From positions 682,001 through 746,000 of the forward strand of contig NC_014216.1 in NCBI RefSeq assembly GCF_000092205.1: DNA of 64,000 bases, given 5' to 3'. Source of the DNA: Desulfurivibrio alkaliphilus AHT 2. Its GTDB lineage: Bacteria > Desulfobacterota > Desulfobulbia > Desulfobulbales > Desulfurivibrionaceae. Of the stretch, positions 1-8,218 are shown piece after piece. Both the position numbers and the translations under genes were made by a program. The notes under the pieces were generated by a model. The model saw only the letters and a list, made by a program, of their open reading frames with translations, was not told the origin of the DNA and searched no databases. Each line of letters begins with the position of its first letter. Within the stretch, counting starts at the first letter, position 1.

Positions 1-1209
1 GCAAACCTGGAGGTGCTGCATAAAGCCAATATCTCCAAAGCCCGTATGCTTATTGCGGTTACCGAGTCCGACGAGATTAATATCATCGCCTGCATGCTGG
101 CCAAAACCATGGGGATGAAATATACCGTGGCGCGGATACGGAACCCGGAGAGCGCCGGTGACATCGATATCGATACCAGGGGGCTGATTCAGGCGCAAGT
201 GGGGATTGATGTGATCATCAGCCCGGAAAAAGCGGTGGCGCAGGAAATTGCCAAGGCGATCCACTGGCCGGAAGCCTCGGAGGTGGAGTATTACGCCGAT
301 GGCAGGGTGATGCTGATGGCGGTTTATCTTGCGGCGCTGGCGGAGAGTGAGCAGCAGCCCCTGCAGGATTTTGCCCTGCCCGCCGGCTGCTCGGTGGTGG
401 GCCTGATGAAGACCGACGGGAAATTCATCCTGCCCGAGGCAGATACCATGCTAAGCGGCGGCGACAAGGTCTATCTGGCAGGTCGGGTCGCTGCGGTGGG
501 CAAGGCGGGAAGAATGTTGCACGGATCGAAAACCAGCATTAAGCGGGTCATTATCCTTGGTGGTGGGCTGATCGGCTACACCCTGGCCTCCATCCTGGAA
601 GGGGAAAAAGAGCATTCCTATACCGTTAAGATCATCGAAAAAGACGAAAAAAGGGTTGATGAGCTGAACCGCAAGCTGGGAAAGAGCATTGTTTTGCAGG
701 GAGACGGCAGCGATATCTCTTATTTTAACGAGGAGGAGATTGCCGAGGCCGACGTGCTGGTGGCCGCCACCGGAGATGATCGGACCAACATGGTGGCCTC
801 GGTGATGGGGCTGAAACGGGGGGTGGCAAAGGTGATCTCCGAGGTGACCAGGATCGGTTACGGCCCCATTTACGAGGCGATCGGCATCACCGACACCATT
901 AATCCGCATCTGATCACGGCTTCGCGCATCCTTAAATTTTCCCGCGGGGAGGATGTCCTGGTCCTGGACCTGTTAAAGGATGAAGTGGCTGAAAGCATGG
1001 AACTGGTGCTGCCGGCCGGAGCCGAGGTGCTGGGCAAAAACATTACCCAGGCCGGGTTTCCCAAAGGGTTACGGGTGGCCGCCATCGTTCGCGACGACGA
1101 GGTCATCATCCCGGACGACGACATCACGCTCACCGCCGGCGACCACCTGATCATCTTTGCCGTGCCCAAGGTCTGCTCCCGCCTGGGCAGCTACTTCGTG
1201 TGCGAGTAA
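1..1209 (+). CDS. trkA: Trk system potassium uptake regulatory protein TrkA (5' partial)
   Basis: Cytoplasmic nucleotide-binding subunit that gates a TrkH/KtrB-type potassium channel. The frame is open at base 1, so about 50 N-terminal residues, including the first Rossmann glycine loop, lie outside the window; 402 codons remain. The visible part holds the rest of the first RCK_N domain, an RCK_C domain, a second Rossmann start with the glycine loop GGGLIG near bases 559-576, and a C-terminal RCK_C domain. Two RCK_N/RCK_C units in about 450 residues is the normal TrkA plan. The GTG at base 13 is internal, not the start. The channel subunit is not in view. Identification is secure. Confidence 0.93.
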   Translation, partial: ANLEVLHKANISKARMLIAVTESDEINIIACMLAKTMGMKYTVARIRNPESAGDIDIDTRGLIQAQVGIDVIISPEKAVAQEIAKAIHWPEASEVEYYADGRVMLMAVYLAALAESEQQPLQDFALPAGCSVVGLMKTDGKFILPEADTMLSGGDKVYLAGRVAAVGKAGRMLHGSKTSIKRVIILGGGLIGYTLASILEGEKEHSYTVKIIEKDEKRVDELNRKLGKSIVLQGDGSDISYFNEEEIAEADVLVAATGDDRTNMVASVMGLKRGVAKVISEVTRIGYGPIYEAIGITDTINPHLITASRILKFSRGEDVLVLDLLKDEVAESMELVLPAGAEVLGKNITQAGFPKGLRVAAIVRDDEVIIPDDDITLTAGDHLIIFAVPKVCSRLGSYFVCE

Positions 1210-1225
1210 TCGTGAACGCTTTTTC

Positions 1226-2107
1226 TTACAACTCGACCCCGGGGGCGCTCCAGTCGTGGAAACGTTCCGGTTCCGGGACTTCGGTGGAAACCTGTAGTTG
1301 ATGCTCTTCCCCGTTTTGCCAGTACCTGATGCTCACCTTCTGCCCTTCCGGGGTGGTGCGCACCAGTTCCAGAAATTCCATGGGGGTGGTGGGGGTGCCT
1401 TCGTTGACCTGCAGGATCAGGGCGCCGGGCCGCAAGCCGGCTTGCCGGGCCGGGCCGGTCACGTTGCTGACCAGCACCCCATCCATTTCGGGTAATGCCA
1501 GGGCCTTGCGCAAATCCCCGGTGAGCCGGTTGACGGTGATGCCCACCGCGGTGACCACTTCATCCTCAAGGCCCTGGTATTCAATGGCCTGGGCGGCCTT
1601 CAGCACCTCGGGGGAGATAAAGATTCCGGCCCCGGCCCGGACGGCCAGGGCCAGGGCGTCGCTGGGGCGGCTGTCGACCCGCACCGGCTCATCGCGCCCC
1701 GGCACGGTCAACTCCAGCATGCCGTAAAAGGTCCGGCCCCGCAAATCATCCACGTAGACCCGCTGCAATTCGGCTTGCAGGGCGCCGATGACGTTGATCA
1801 GCAGATCGTGGGTCATGGGGCGGGGCATCCTGGTGGAGCGCAGGGCATGGCTGATGGCCATGGCCTGTTCCGGGCCGATGAAGATCGGTACCACCTTGTT
1901 AGCGTTTGGTTCGCGGAGCAGCACCACCGGCGAACCGTTGCTGGCGATGGCCACGGTGGCGATCTCCACCTCCACCAGCTGCTCCGGCTCAACGGCCAGT
2001 TCACGCTGGGCCAGGGCCGGCCCGGCGGCGGCCAGAATCAGGCCCAGGCCCACCAAAAGCCCGCCAAGCTTGCTTAACTGAAGTTGCACCGGTTTGCTCA
2101 AAGACAT
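1226..2107 (-). CDS. Exported bifunctional nuclease (DUF151) domain protein with C-terminal PDZ domain
   Basis: A 293-residue protein starting with a hydrophobic signal segment (about residues 10-33, ending at an ALAQ-like cleavage site). Residues about 45-180 match the bifunctional nuclease (BFN/DUF151) family, with the typical IFIGPEQA, PRPMTHDLL and SRPSDALALAVR blocks. Residues about 190-285 look like a PDZ domain (the LRPGALILQVNEG stretch). A good ribosome site (GGAGG) lies 6 bases before the ATG. BFN domains have RNase/DNase activity in plants, but in bacteria the role is unclear. Fusion to a signal peptide and a PDZ domain suggests a periplasmic role, which is inference. It is convergent with trkA. 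Confidence 0.85.
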   Translation of the reverse strand: MSLSKPVQLQLSKLGGLLVGLGLILAAAGPALAQRELAVEPEQLVEVEIATVAIASNGSPVVLLREPNANKVVPIFIGPEQAMAISHALRSTRMPRPMTHDLLINVIGALQAELQRVYVDDLRGRTFYGMLELTVPGRDEPVRVDSRPSDALALAVRAGAGIFISPEVLKAAQAIEYQGLEDEVVTAVGITVNRLTGDLRKALALPEMDGVLVSNVTGPARQAGLRPGALILQVNEGTPTTPMEFLELVRTTPEGQKVSIRYWQNGEEHQLQVSTEVPEPERFHDWSAPGVEL

Positions 2108-2231
2108 AAATCCTCCGCCTGACTATTTTTGCAAAACTTTTTTCCTGCCATTACCGATTATGGGCGATGGCTGAAAATTGTCAAGGGAAGTCTCTGCCGG
2201 TTTACCGCCACTCGTTTTTGGCCTGCTGATA

Positions 2232-2274
2232 GTAACCGTTCACCAGGGGTACTAAACTGTCGGTCTAACGGGCC
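2232..2274 (-). repeat. 43-bp linker element, copy 1
   Basis: Read on the minus strand this begins GGCCCGTTAGACCG and ends CCTGGTGAACGGTTAC. Near-identical copies occur at 12598-12640, 15012-15056, 16580-16621, 16841-16886 and 38672-38714. It abuts the 3' side of the palindromic element at 2275-2382, the same order seen for the other full composites. Confidence 0.8.
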
Positions 2275-2382
2275 GTAAGCGAACAGCCGTGCCGCAGGTT
2301 CGGGCAAGCAGCCAGGCGCAGCGTCCCCCCTGTACGTAAGCCTGGCTGATCGCCCGAAGATGCGGTGCGGCTGTTCGCTTAC
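2275..2382 (-). repeat. 108-bp palindromic element, copy 1
   Basis: Arms GTAAGCGAACAGC and GCTGTTCGCTTAC pair at the ends. The interior follows the family pattern of short stems separated by roughly 3x3 internal loops and a small apical loop. The outer arms differ from the common GTAATCGTTCAGCAG version on both sides in a matched way. The element overlaps the stop codon of acr3 (2379-2381) and lies in the sense direction of that gene. Confidence 0.85.
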
Positions 2383-3485
2383 AGCTGGTAGAAACGGCGC
2401 AGGAAGTAGAGGCTGACATGGACCAGGCCGATGAGCACCGGCACTTCCACCAGCGGGCCGATGACCGTGGCAAAGGCGATGGGCGAACCGATGCCGAACA
2501 CCGCGATGGCCACCGCAATGGCCAACTCGAAATTGTTACCCGAAGCGGTAAAGGCCAGCGAGGCACTGCGGGGGTAATCGGCTCCCAGCCGATGGGCCAT
2601 GAAAAAGCTGAACAAAAACATCAGGGCGAAGTAGGCCGCCAGCGGTATGGCGATCCAGATCACATCCAGCGGGCGCAGCAAGATTTGCTCCCCCTGGGTG
2701 CTGAACATCACCACAATGGTGAAGAGCAACGCCCCCAGGGTGATGGGCGAGATCCAGGGAATGAAGACCTGGTCGTACCACTGCTCCCCCATGGCCCGGG
2801 CCAGCAGCACTCGGCTTAAAACCCCGGCGGTGAAGGGGATGCCAAGGTAAATCATGACACTGACGAAGATATCGCCGATACTCACCGCCACCACCACCCC
2901 TTCCAGGCCGAACAACGGCGGCAGCACGGTGACGAAGATCCAGGCATAGAAACTGAAAGTAACAATCTGGAAAATGCTGTTCAAAGCCACCAGGCCGGCG
3001 GCGTACTCACTGCTGCCCCGGGCCAGTTGGTTCCAGACCAGCACCATGGCAATGCAGCGGGCGATCCCCACCAGGATCAACCCCACCATATATGAACCCC
3101 AGCGAGGATCGGGGCCGAGCACGGCCGGGGCGAGAAAGCCGAAGAAACCCACCGCCAGCACGAACATCAGCAAAGGACCGGCCAGCCAGTTTAAAAACAA
3201 CGACAGGCTCACCACCCGCAAGTCGGCAAACACCCTGGGCATCAGGTGATACTTGACCTTGGCCAGGGGAGGGTACATCATCAGGATCAAGCCGACGGCG
3301 ATCAGCAGGTTGGTATGCTCGCCCACGGTCAGGGATTGATTGAAGCGGCTTACCCCCTCGGGAAAGAGAAAGCCAAGCCCCACCCCCAGAGCCATGGCGC
3401 TGAAGATCCAGAGCGTGAGGTAGCGGTCGAGCAATGAGAGCTTACCGCCCATGCTCGGCTTTAAAGTGGAGGGACATTGAGACAT
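2379..3485 (-). CDS. acr3: Arsenite efflux permease, ACR3 family
   Basis: Inner-membrane arsenite exporter of the ACR3 (bile acid/arsenite/riboflavin) family, about 368 residues with ten hydrophobic segments. Matching sequence includes [15 protein letters not shown] and the [18 protein letters not shown] stretch typical of ACR3 helix 9, which carries family glutamate and asparagine residues. An upstream in-frame extension to 3707 lies inside the arsA gene; I chose the ATG at 3483-3485, which begins [10 protein letters not shown]. It is the last gene of the arsR-C-D-A-acr3 operon, so efflux can be coupled to the ArsA ATPase. Its stop codon TAA lies inside the palindromic element. Confidence 0.92.
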   Translation of the reverse strand: MSQCPSTLKPSMGGKLSLLDRYLTLWIFSAMALGVGLGFLFPEGVSRFNQSLTVGEHTNLLIAVGLILMMYPPLAKVKYHLMPRVFADLRVVSLSLFLNWLAGPLLMFVLAVGFFGFLAPAVLGPDPRWGSYMVGLILVGIARCIAMVLVWNQLARGSSEYAAGLVALNSIFQIVTFSFYAWIFVTVLPPLFGLEGVVVAVSIGDIFVSVMIYLGIPFTAGVLSRVLLARAMGEQWYDQVFIPWISPITLGALLFTIVVMFSTQGEQILLRPLDVIWIAIPLAAYFALMFLFSFFMAHRLGADYPRSASLAFTASGNNFELAIAVAIAVFGIGSPIAFATVIGPLVEVPVLIGLVHVSLYFLRRFYQL

Positions 3486-3532
3486 TGCTGATTCCTTAAC
3501 TGTTTGCTTGCTTTGAAAAGTGCTGGACGGGC

Positions 3533-5305
3533 TTAAATGGTGCTCAGCAGACGGCGTAACGGTTCGTCGCCCTTGAGTTCCGTCGCCAGCCATGGCGAGG
3601 CGGCCACCGGACCTGAGCAGAGCTGTAGTACCTCTTTGATAAAGCCAAGCTCCATCACCCCCCGAGCGGCCAATTGCGGATCGCGAGTGCCGGAAAGGGA
3701 AAAACATTGATTGATTGCCCAGCCCCAGGGCTCGATCCCGGCTCGGCGCAGATCTTCCTGCAGGCTGGCGGCCTCGTGCACCGGGGTCGCCTCGGGCAGG
3801 GTGACCAGCAGTAGCTTGGTGTATTGCGGGTCGCGCAGGCGGGGCAGCAGTTCCTTTACCGCTTCGCTGGCCCCGGTGTTGTTTTTGGCCACCTCCCGGT
3901 GGTAGGATTCGGTGGCGTCCAGCAGTAGCAGGGTGTGGCCGGTGGGGGCGGTGTCCAGCACCAGGAATTGCTCGCGGGCACTGGCCACCTCCCGGGCGAA
4001 GGCCTGAAAGACAGCGATCTCTTCGATGCAGGGAGAGCGCAGTTCCTCTCGCAGCAACTCCAGATCCTCGGGCGACAACTCCGCTTCCCGGTCCGCCAGT
4101 ACCTGGGCGGTGTAGGCACGGGTTTCAGCCTTGGGGTCGATCCGGCTTACCGTCAGGTTGGTGGGTGCTTCCGGCAGCATTGCAGCCACATGGGCCGCCG
4201 GGTCGGTGGTGGAAAGACACACCCGGTGTCCCCGGCGGGCAAGCTCCACGGCGATGGCGGCGGCGGTGGCGGTTTTGCCCACTCCGCCCTTGCCCATGGT
4301 CATGATCAGGCCTTTGCCGGGGGCGGCCAGTTGCGCCATGATTTCGGGCCAGGGCGTGAGGCGCGAAATGATTGGTTGCAGATCGGTGGCCAATTCCCTG
4401 ATTTCGCCCTGCTGAGCCTGGTCCGGGGTCTCTGCCAGGGCCCGGTCGATGGCCCCCATGCCCACCAGGCCATGGGGTCGAAATGCCATGCTGCTGCGGG
4501 GCAGTCGGGCCAGGATGGGAGGAAGGTTGGCCAGGGCTTGCTCGGCTTTGGCCTCTAAAGCCTTGGCCACCGGGTCGTCGGAGGCAGCCTGAAAAAGGCC
4601 GTTGATAAAAAGATGCTGATTTTTCATGCCTTGGCCGGCCAGTTCGGTGGCGGCCCGGGCCGCTTCTTCCAGGGCAAAGAGCTCCGGCCGGCTGACCAGC
4701 ACCAGCAGGGTCAAGGCGGGGTCGGTGAGAGAGGCCACCGCCCCTTCATAGATCAGGCGCTGCTTTTTGAGGCCGGCCAGCGGACCAAGGCAGGAGGAGC
4801 CGCTTTTGTTTTCCAGCACAAAGTCGTTCCAGGCCGCCGGCAGGCTCAGCAATCGCAGGGTATGACCGGTGGGGGCGGTGTCCAGGACAACATGGTGATA
4901 ATCGGCCACGGTCGTTGGCTGGCCGATTACCTGGGAAAATTCGTTGAAGGCGGCAATTTCCACCGTGCAGGCGCCGGAAAGTTGCTCTTCGATTTTTTGC
5001 ACCGCCTCGTCCGGCAATACTCCGCGATATGGGGCCACCATCCGTTCCCGGTAGGCGGCGGCCGCCTCTTCCGGGTCGATGTTCATGGCCAGCAGGCCGG
5101 GGCAGCCCACCACCGGCGTGGGGGCTCCGGAAAGCTCGGTCTCCAGCACCTCATCCAGGTTGGAGGCCGGATCGGTGCTGATCAGCAACACCTTTTTGCC
5201 GCGGCGGGCCAGGGCGGTGGCGACCATACAGGAGATGCTGGTCTTGCCCACACCGCCCTTGCCGGTAAAAAAGAGATAGCGAGGGGCCTGATCGATCAGC
5301 AGCAT
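3533..5305 (-). CDS. arsA: Arsenite-stimulated ATPase ArsA (two nucleotide-binding halves)
   Basis: Soluble ATPase that energises arsenite export. It is 590 residues with two homologous halves, as in classical ArsA. Each half has a deviant Walker A GKGGVGKT (residues 15-22 and 338-345) and a [10 protein letters not shown]-type signature (first copy from residue 142, second in the C half). The start ATG at 5303-5305 overlaps the 3' end of arsD by 10 bases, which implies translational coupling. In plasmid operons ArsA pairs with ArsB; here the only permease is ACR3, a less common pairing. ArsD next door would deliver arsenite to it. Confidence 0.95.
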   Translation of the reverse strand: MLLIDQAPRYLFFTGKGGVGKTSISCMVATALARRGKKVLLISTDPASNLDEVLETELSGAPTPVVGCPGLLAMNIDPEEAAAAYRERMVAPYRGVLPDEAVQKIEEQLSGACTVEIAAFNEFSQVIGQPTTVADYHHVVLDTAPTGHTLRLLSLPAAWNDFVLENKSGSSCLGPLAGLKKQRLIYEGAVASLTDPALTLLVLVSRPELFALEEAARAATELAGQGMKNQHLFINGLFQAASDDPVAKALEAKAEQALANLPPILARLPRSSMAFRPHGLVGMGAIDRALAETPDQAQQGEIRELATDLQPIISRLTPWPEIMAQLAAPGKGLIMTMGKGGVGKTATAAAIAVELARRGHRVCLSTTDPAAHVAAMLPEAPTNLTVSRIDPKAETRAYTAQVLADREAELSPEDLELLREELRSPCIEEIAVFQAFAREVASAREQFLVLDTAPTGHTLLLLDATESYHREVAKNNTGASEAVKELLPRLRDPQYTKLLLVTLPEATPVHEAASLQEDLRRAGIEPWGWAINQCFSLSGTRDPQLAARGVMELGFIKEVLQLCSGPVAASPWLATELKGDEPLRRLLSTI

Positions 5306-5709
5306 TGCTCACCTCCGTTGCTTTTATCCCCTGCCAGGGGCAGGGAAGCGAGAGTGGGGGCGGTTTCCGGGCTGGCCGGTGGGGCGTCGTGGGCCGGGTC
5401 ATAGCTGACTTGCGCCATTTCGGCCAGTTGTTGGCGGGTTGGGTAACCGGCGGTGCTTTTCAGCACCCCGTTCACCAGAATCAGGGGCAAACAGGAGGTG
5501 GAGTCGGTGGCCAGTTTATCCCGCACCAACTGGTTTTCGGCGAAGGCCGCCGGTTCCTGGGACAGGTTATAACGGCGGACCTCAACTCCTTTTTGCCGCA
5601 GCCACTGCAGATCGGCGGCAAAACGGACCAAGGCGGGGTCCACGGAGGGGCCGCAGATCCCGGTGGAACAACACATGGCCGGATCAAAAATTTCCATTTT
5701 CTTAGGCAT
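5296..5709 (-). CDS. arsD: Arsenic metallochaperone ArsD
   Basis: Cytoplasmic chaperone that hands As(III) to ArsA, also a weak repressor in some operons. With the ATG at 5707-5709 the protein has 137 residues and a conserved CC pair at 13-14 plus C19 (CCSTGICG), the arsenite-binding triad of the family. It ends in a further vicinal CC pair, also usual in ArsD. The 3-codon longer GTG start (5718) lies within the ribosome site AAGGTG, so the ATG is preferred. Overlaps arsA by 10 bases. Confidence 0.93.
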   Translation of the reverse strand: MPKKMEIFDPAMCCSTGICGPSVDPALVRFAADLQWLRQKGVEVRRYNLSQEPAAFAENQLVRDKLATDSTSCLPLILVNGVLKSTAGYPTRQQLAEMAQVSYDPAHDAPPASPETAPTLASLPLAGDKSNGGEQCC

Positions 5710-5732
5710 ATCGTTCACCTTGTTGCTTTCGG

Positions 5733-5760
5733 GTTAACCGTTCACCAGGGGCGCTAACCT
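5733..5760 (-). repeat. Partial 43-bp linker element
   Basis: On the minus strand this reads GTTAGCGCCCCTGGTGAACGGTTAAC directly after the arsC stop codon (5759-5761). It matches the 3' half of the linker element found elsewhere. No palindromic partner is present here. Confidence 0.6.
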
Positions 5761-6187
5761 ACTGCCGCTGGGCCAGTTCGCGGGGCAGCTTTTTAATAAA
5801 ACTGCCAATCTCATCCCGTACCCGGCGGTAGTGAACCAGGGCCTCCTCCTCGTCGGCGGCCCCGGCCGCCAGGGCGGGTGGGTCATCAAAACCATGGTGA
5901 ATGACCGGGCCGGGGAAATAGGGGCAGGTCTCGTTGGCGTGGCCGCAAAGGGTAATGACATGGTCGAAACGCTGTTGCGGCAATTCATCCACGGTTTTCG
6001 AGTAGTGGTTGCCGATATCTACCCCGGCTTCGGCCATTACCTTGACGGCCAGCGGGTTGACGCCGTGTTTGGCAATGCCGGCGGAAAAAAAGTCAAACCG
6101 CTCCCCCAGCAGGTGCCGCCCCCAGCCCTCGGCCATTTGACTGCGGCAGGAGTTGCCGGTGCAGAGAAATAAAATGGAAGGTTTCAT
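5759..6187 (-). CDS. arsC: Arsenate reductase, thioredoxin-linked (low-molecular-weight phosphatase fold)
   Basis: Reduces arsenate to arsenite in the cytoplasm so that it can be exported. The 142-residue protein has the P-loop CTGNSCR (C9 to R15) of the low-molecular-weight tyrosine phosphatase fold and the resolving pair in CGHANETC (C81 and C88). These match the C10/C82/C89 relay of the thioredoxin-dependent class, not the glutaredoxin class. Its start overlaps the end of arsR by 4 bases. No frameshift or missing catalytic residue is visible. Confidence 0.94.
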   Translation of the reverse strand: MKPSILFLCTGNSCRSQMAEGWGRHLLGERFDFFSAGIAKHGVNPLAVKVMAEAGVDIGNHYSKTVDELPQQRFDHVITLCGHANETCPYFPGPVIHHGFDDPPALAAGAADEEEALVHYRRVRDEIGSFIKKLPRELAQRQ

Positions 6188-6537
6188 CGGCAGCGCTCCT
6201 GATTGGTTTTGTTTTGCAGGTAAAGAGCCAGGTTGACCTCGTCCTGCTGCACTTCAGCCCGGTTTTTCGCTTCTCCGGCCAGGGCGCTGAGTATTTCCCG
6301 CCTCAGCGGCTCGGGGTTTGGCGCCAGCCGGTAATGCATCCAGGCACCCCGTCGTGACCCCGTTACCCAGCCGCTGTGCTTCAAGTAGGCCAGGTGCCGG
6401 GAGATGGTTGACTGGGGTAACCCGAGTGCCCCGATTAGCTCACAGACGCACAACTCGCCATGGCGATGCAGCAAGAGCAGCAGGCGCAGGCGAACCTCTT
6501 CGGACAGCCCCTTGAGAATATCGGCAATATCTTTCAT
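6184..6537 (-). CDS. arsR: ArsR-family arsenic-responsive repressor
   Basis: Winged-helix repressor of the ars operon. From the ATG at 6535-6537 it is 117 residues, beginning MKDIADILKG as in many ArsR proteins. The metal site ELCVCEL (C30, C32) and the recognition helix LPQSTISRHL are present. A 7-codon longer start at 6558 is possible, but it would sit inside the predicted -10 box and the operator dyad, so the shorter form fits better. It overlaps arsC by 4 bases and is first in the operon. Confidence 0.9.
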   Translation of the reverse strand: MKDIADILKGLSEEVRLRLLLLLHRHGELCVCELIGALGLPQSTISRHLAYLKHSGWVTGSRRGAWMHYRLAPNPEPLRREILSALAGEAKNRAEVQQDEVNLALYLQNKTNQERCR

Positions 6538-6545
6538 GACTAAAT

Positions 6546-6574
6546 CGTATATCCGCATAGGCGGATACTGTCAA
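6546..6574 (-). promoter_or_regulatory. ars operon promoter with ArsR operator dyad
   Basis: On the minus strand TTGACA (6574-6569), a 17-base spacer and TATACG (6551-6546) form a good sigma-70 promoter. The spacer and -10 edge contain the perfect dyad ATCCGC-N4-GCGGAT (6551-6566), well placed for an ArsR operator. The predicted start site is only 2-4 bases before the arsR ATG. Confidence 0.75.
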
Positions 6575-6591
6575 GGGGGTTTTTCATGCTC

Positions 6592-6621
6592 CCCGTTGCT
6601 CAAGTGCAATTGAGCAACGGG
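6592..6621. other. Perfect 12-bp inverted repeat
   Basis: CCCGTTGCTCAA and TTGAGCAACGGG flank a 6-base loop. It lies upstream of the ars promoter and downstream of the 6780-7223 gene. There is no clear U-tract on either side, so it may be a regulatory site or a weak terminator. Confidence 0.5.
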
Positions 6622-6692
6622 CTTGCTTGACTATCTTGCCATGGAGCAAGTGGCGATGGGATTTTGTAAGCGCAGCCGATTAGGTGATCGGT

Positions 6693-6741
6693 AAAAAAAG
6701 AGGCAGCAGGGGAGGTTGGCCAAAGCCATCTTTGGCCAACC
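6693..6741 (-). terminator. Possible terminator of the DUF3617 gene
   Basis: A perfect 12-bp stem (6714-6725 with 6730-6741, loop CCAT). On the minus strand a run of seven T follows at 6699-6693, about 14 bases beyond the stem, farther than in a standard intrinsic terminator. Confidence 0.5.
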
Positions 6742-6779
6742 GACATTGAAGAGTCAGGGATGGTTTGCGCCAAGGACTG

Positions 6780-7223
6780 TTAAGGGCAATCTCCGATGCG
6801 ACGCCCTTCAATTTCCATCTTGATCTTCATCGGCCCCATGGGGGTTTCCATGCTGCTGTAAAGGATGGCCAGGGAACGGTCGCCCATGAACTGCATCTCG
6901 GCCTGCATGGACATGGTGGTACCCGTTTCATCGATACAACTCATGGTGTACTCAGCCCCGCCGGCGTGCATGTTCAAATTCTCAAGGGTGCAGCCCTCTG
7001 GCACTTCCACCACCTTGTAAGCCTCTTGCAGATCGGCCTGGGTGATGCATTCCTGGTTCTTATGGACCTGAGGCGGCATCTGCGGCCCGCCTTCAATGGT
7101 CATGGTGTGGGTATATTCCCACAGTCCGGGGTTGATGTTGGGGGTTTCGGCAAGGGCGGCAAGGGGCAGCAGGAGCAGCGCGCCTGCGAGCAGCAGGGGT
7201 GAGAGGGCGACTTTGAGAATCAT
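6780..7223 (-). CDS. DUF3617 family periplasmic protein
   Basis: A 147-residue secreted protein with a clear signal peptide (residues 1-25, cleavage after ALA). The mature part opens with the PGLWEYTHTM block and has the paired cysteines and MPPQV motif of DUF3617. Function is unknown for the family. The ribosome site GGAG is 6 bases before the ATG. It stands alone: 165 bp separate it from the gene upstream, and a hairpin follows the stop. Confidence 0.8.
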   Translation of the reverse strand: MILKVALSPLLLAGALLLLPLAALAETPNINPGLWEYTHTMTIEGGPQMPPQVHKNQECITQADLQEAYKVVEVPEGCTLENLNMHAGGAEYTMSCIDETGTTMSMQAEMQFMGDRSLAILYSSMETPMGPMKIKMEIEGRRIGDCP

Positions 7224-7387
7224 GGTTTTCTCCGTTAGTATGAAGGTTTGCTTTTTTGAACTGAGATCAACGGCGACGGTATTCTGCAGTTGCTGTCTCA
7301 GGTTTTAAGTTGCATCTTTTGGTGTGGTCGCACCCGCCGCTAGAGACTGTTTATCCGCCGGGCTTTCTGGCCGACAGGCGCGACGGC

Positions 7388-7993
7388 TTAGTGGATGATC
7401 TCTACCACCTTGCCATCTTCGAAGCGGACCAGTTTGGTGCCGAAGCGGTGCTCCCAGTAGCGCCACTGGTCCATCTCCAGGTTCGGGGTTTCATGGCCCG
7501 GCGGATAGCCGCGGGTGGCGATCACTTCGTCGCGGGTCATGCCCGGTTTAACCTCGCCCCGCCGGATAAACTGCAGCATCTCGGGGTTAAAGCGGTCAAG
7601 GTCCACCGGCTGACGGCCAAAGGTACGTTCCTGCAGTTCCTGGTTGTTAACCTGAGTATGATTGGGCACGTTGACCAGTTGGATCCGCTGGTCGCTTAAG
7701 GCCGGGACGGTAAACTCGATGGCCCGTCTGGTCACCCGGTTGATCTTCACCTCGCTGTTGACGGGAATAAAGGTGCCCCGCTTGTAATTGGTGCCCATCA
7801 CCCGGACCCCCTGATCGGCCCACATGCCCACCTGGGTGTAGTAAACCTCATCATCGGCCCAAGCCGCCGGGGCGGCCAGCAGCAGGGCCAGCAGGAAAAC
7901 CGCGCCGGCCAAAAGCAGCCGTCGGGGTTGGTTGAGGCAGTAACTTGCCCTGGCGGCAAACAGTGCTCTACGGTTTTTTGACGTGTTAGTCAT
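7388..7993 (-). CDS. Exported protein with SmpA/BamE-like C-terminal domain
   Basis: 201 residues with a long basic N-region and a hydrophobic signal segment (about 25-46, ending AWA). The C-terminal 60 residues (VKPGMTRDEVIATRGYP, then a WRYW stretch and VRFEDGKVVEI) resemble the SmpA/OmlA/BamE fold, in which a short helix pair is followed by three strands. There is no lipobox cysteine, so it is probably periplasmic and not a lipoprotein. The ribosome site AAGGAGG is strong. The domain call is moderate; the role is unknown. Confidence 0.65.
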   Translation of the reverse strand: MTNTSKNRRALFAARASYCLNQPRRLLLAGAVFLLALLLAAPAAWADDEVYYTQVGMWADQGVRVMGTNYKRGTFIPVNSEVKINRVTRRAIEFTVPALSDQRIQLVNVPNHTQVNNQELQERTFGRQPVDLDRFNPEMLQFIRRGEVKPGMTRDEVIATRGYPPGHETPNLEMDQWRYWEHRFGTKLVRFEDGKVVEIIH

Positions 7994-8169
7994 GTTGTCC
8001 TCCTTGTCCTTGTTTTGCTGGCTTATATTATTTGCTATAGCTGTTTTTGCTCCCGTTTGTCAACCGCGAAGGCCTGACCGGTAAAAGGGTTGCCGCAGCC
8101 GGTGGAAAGCAAAAGCAGCTTGCAATCGTTTGCGGCATGCTCTATTGCAAGGACAGAATCATGCAGGAG

Positions 8170-8205
8170 GTAACAGTTCACCTGGAATACTAACCTACAG
8201 GTATA
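8170..8205 (-). repeat. Degenerate linker-like element
   Basis: The plus strand reads GTAACAGTTCACCTGG then ACTAACCT, resembling the 43-bp linker in reverse. It lies just before the start codon of the RND adaptor. The match is weaker than in other copies. Confidence 0.35.
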
Positions 8206-8218
8206 AGGATCATGAAGC

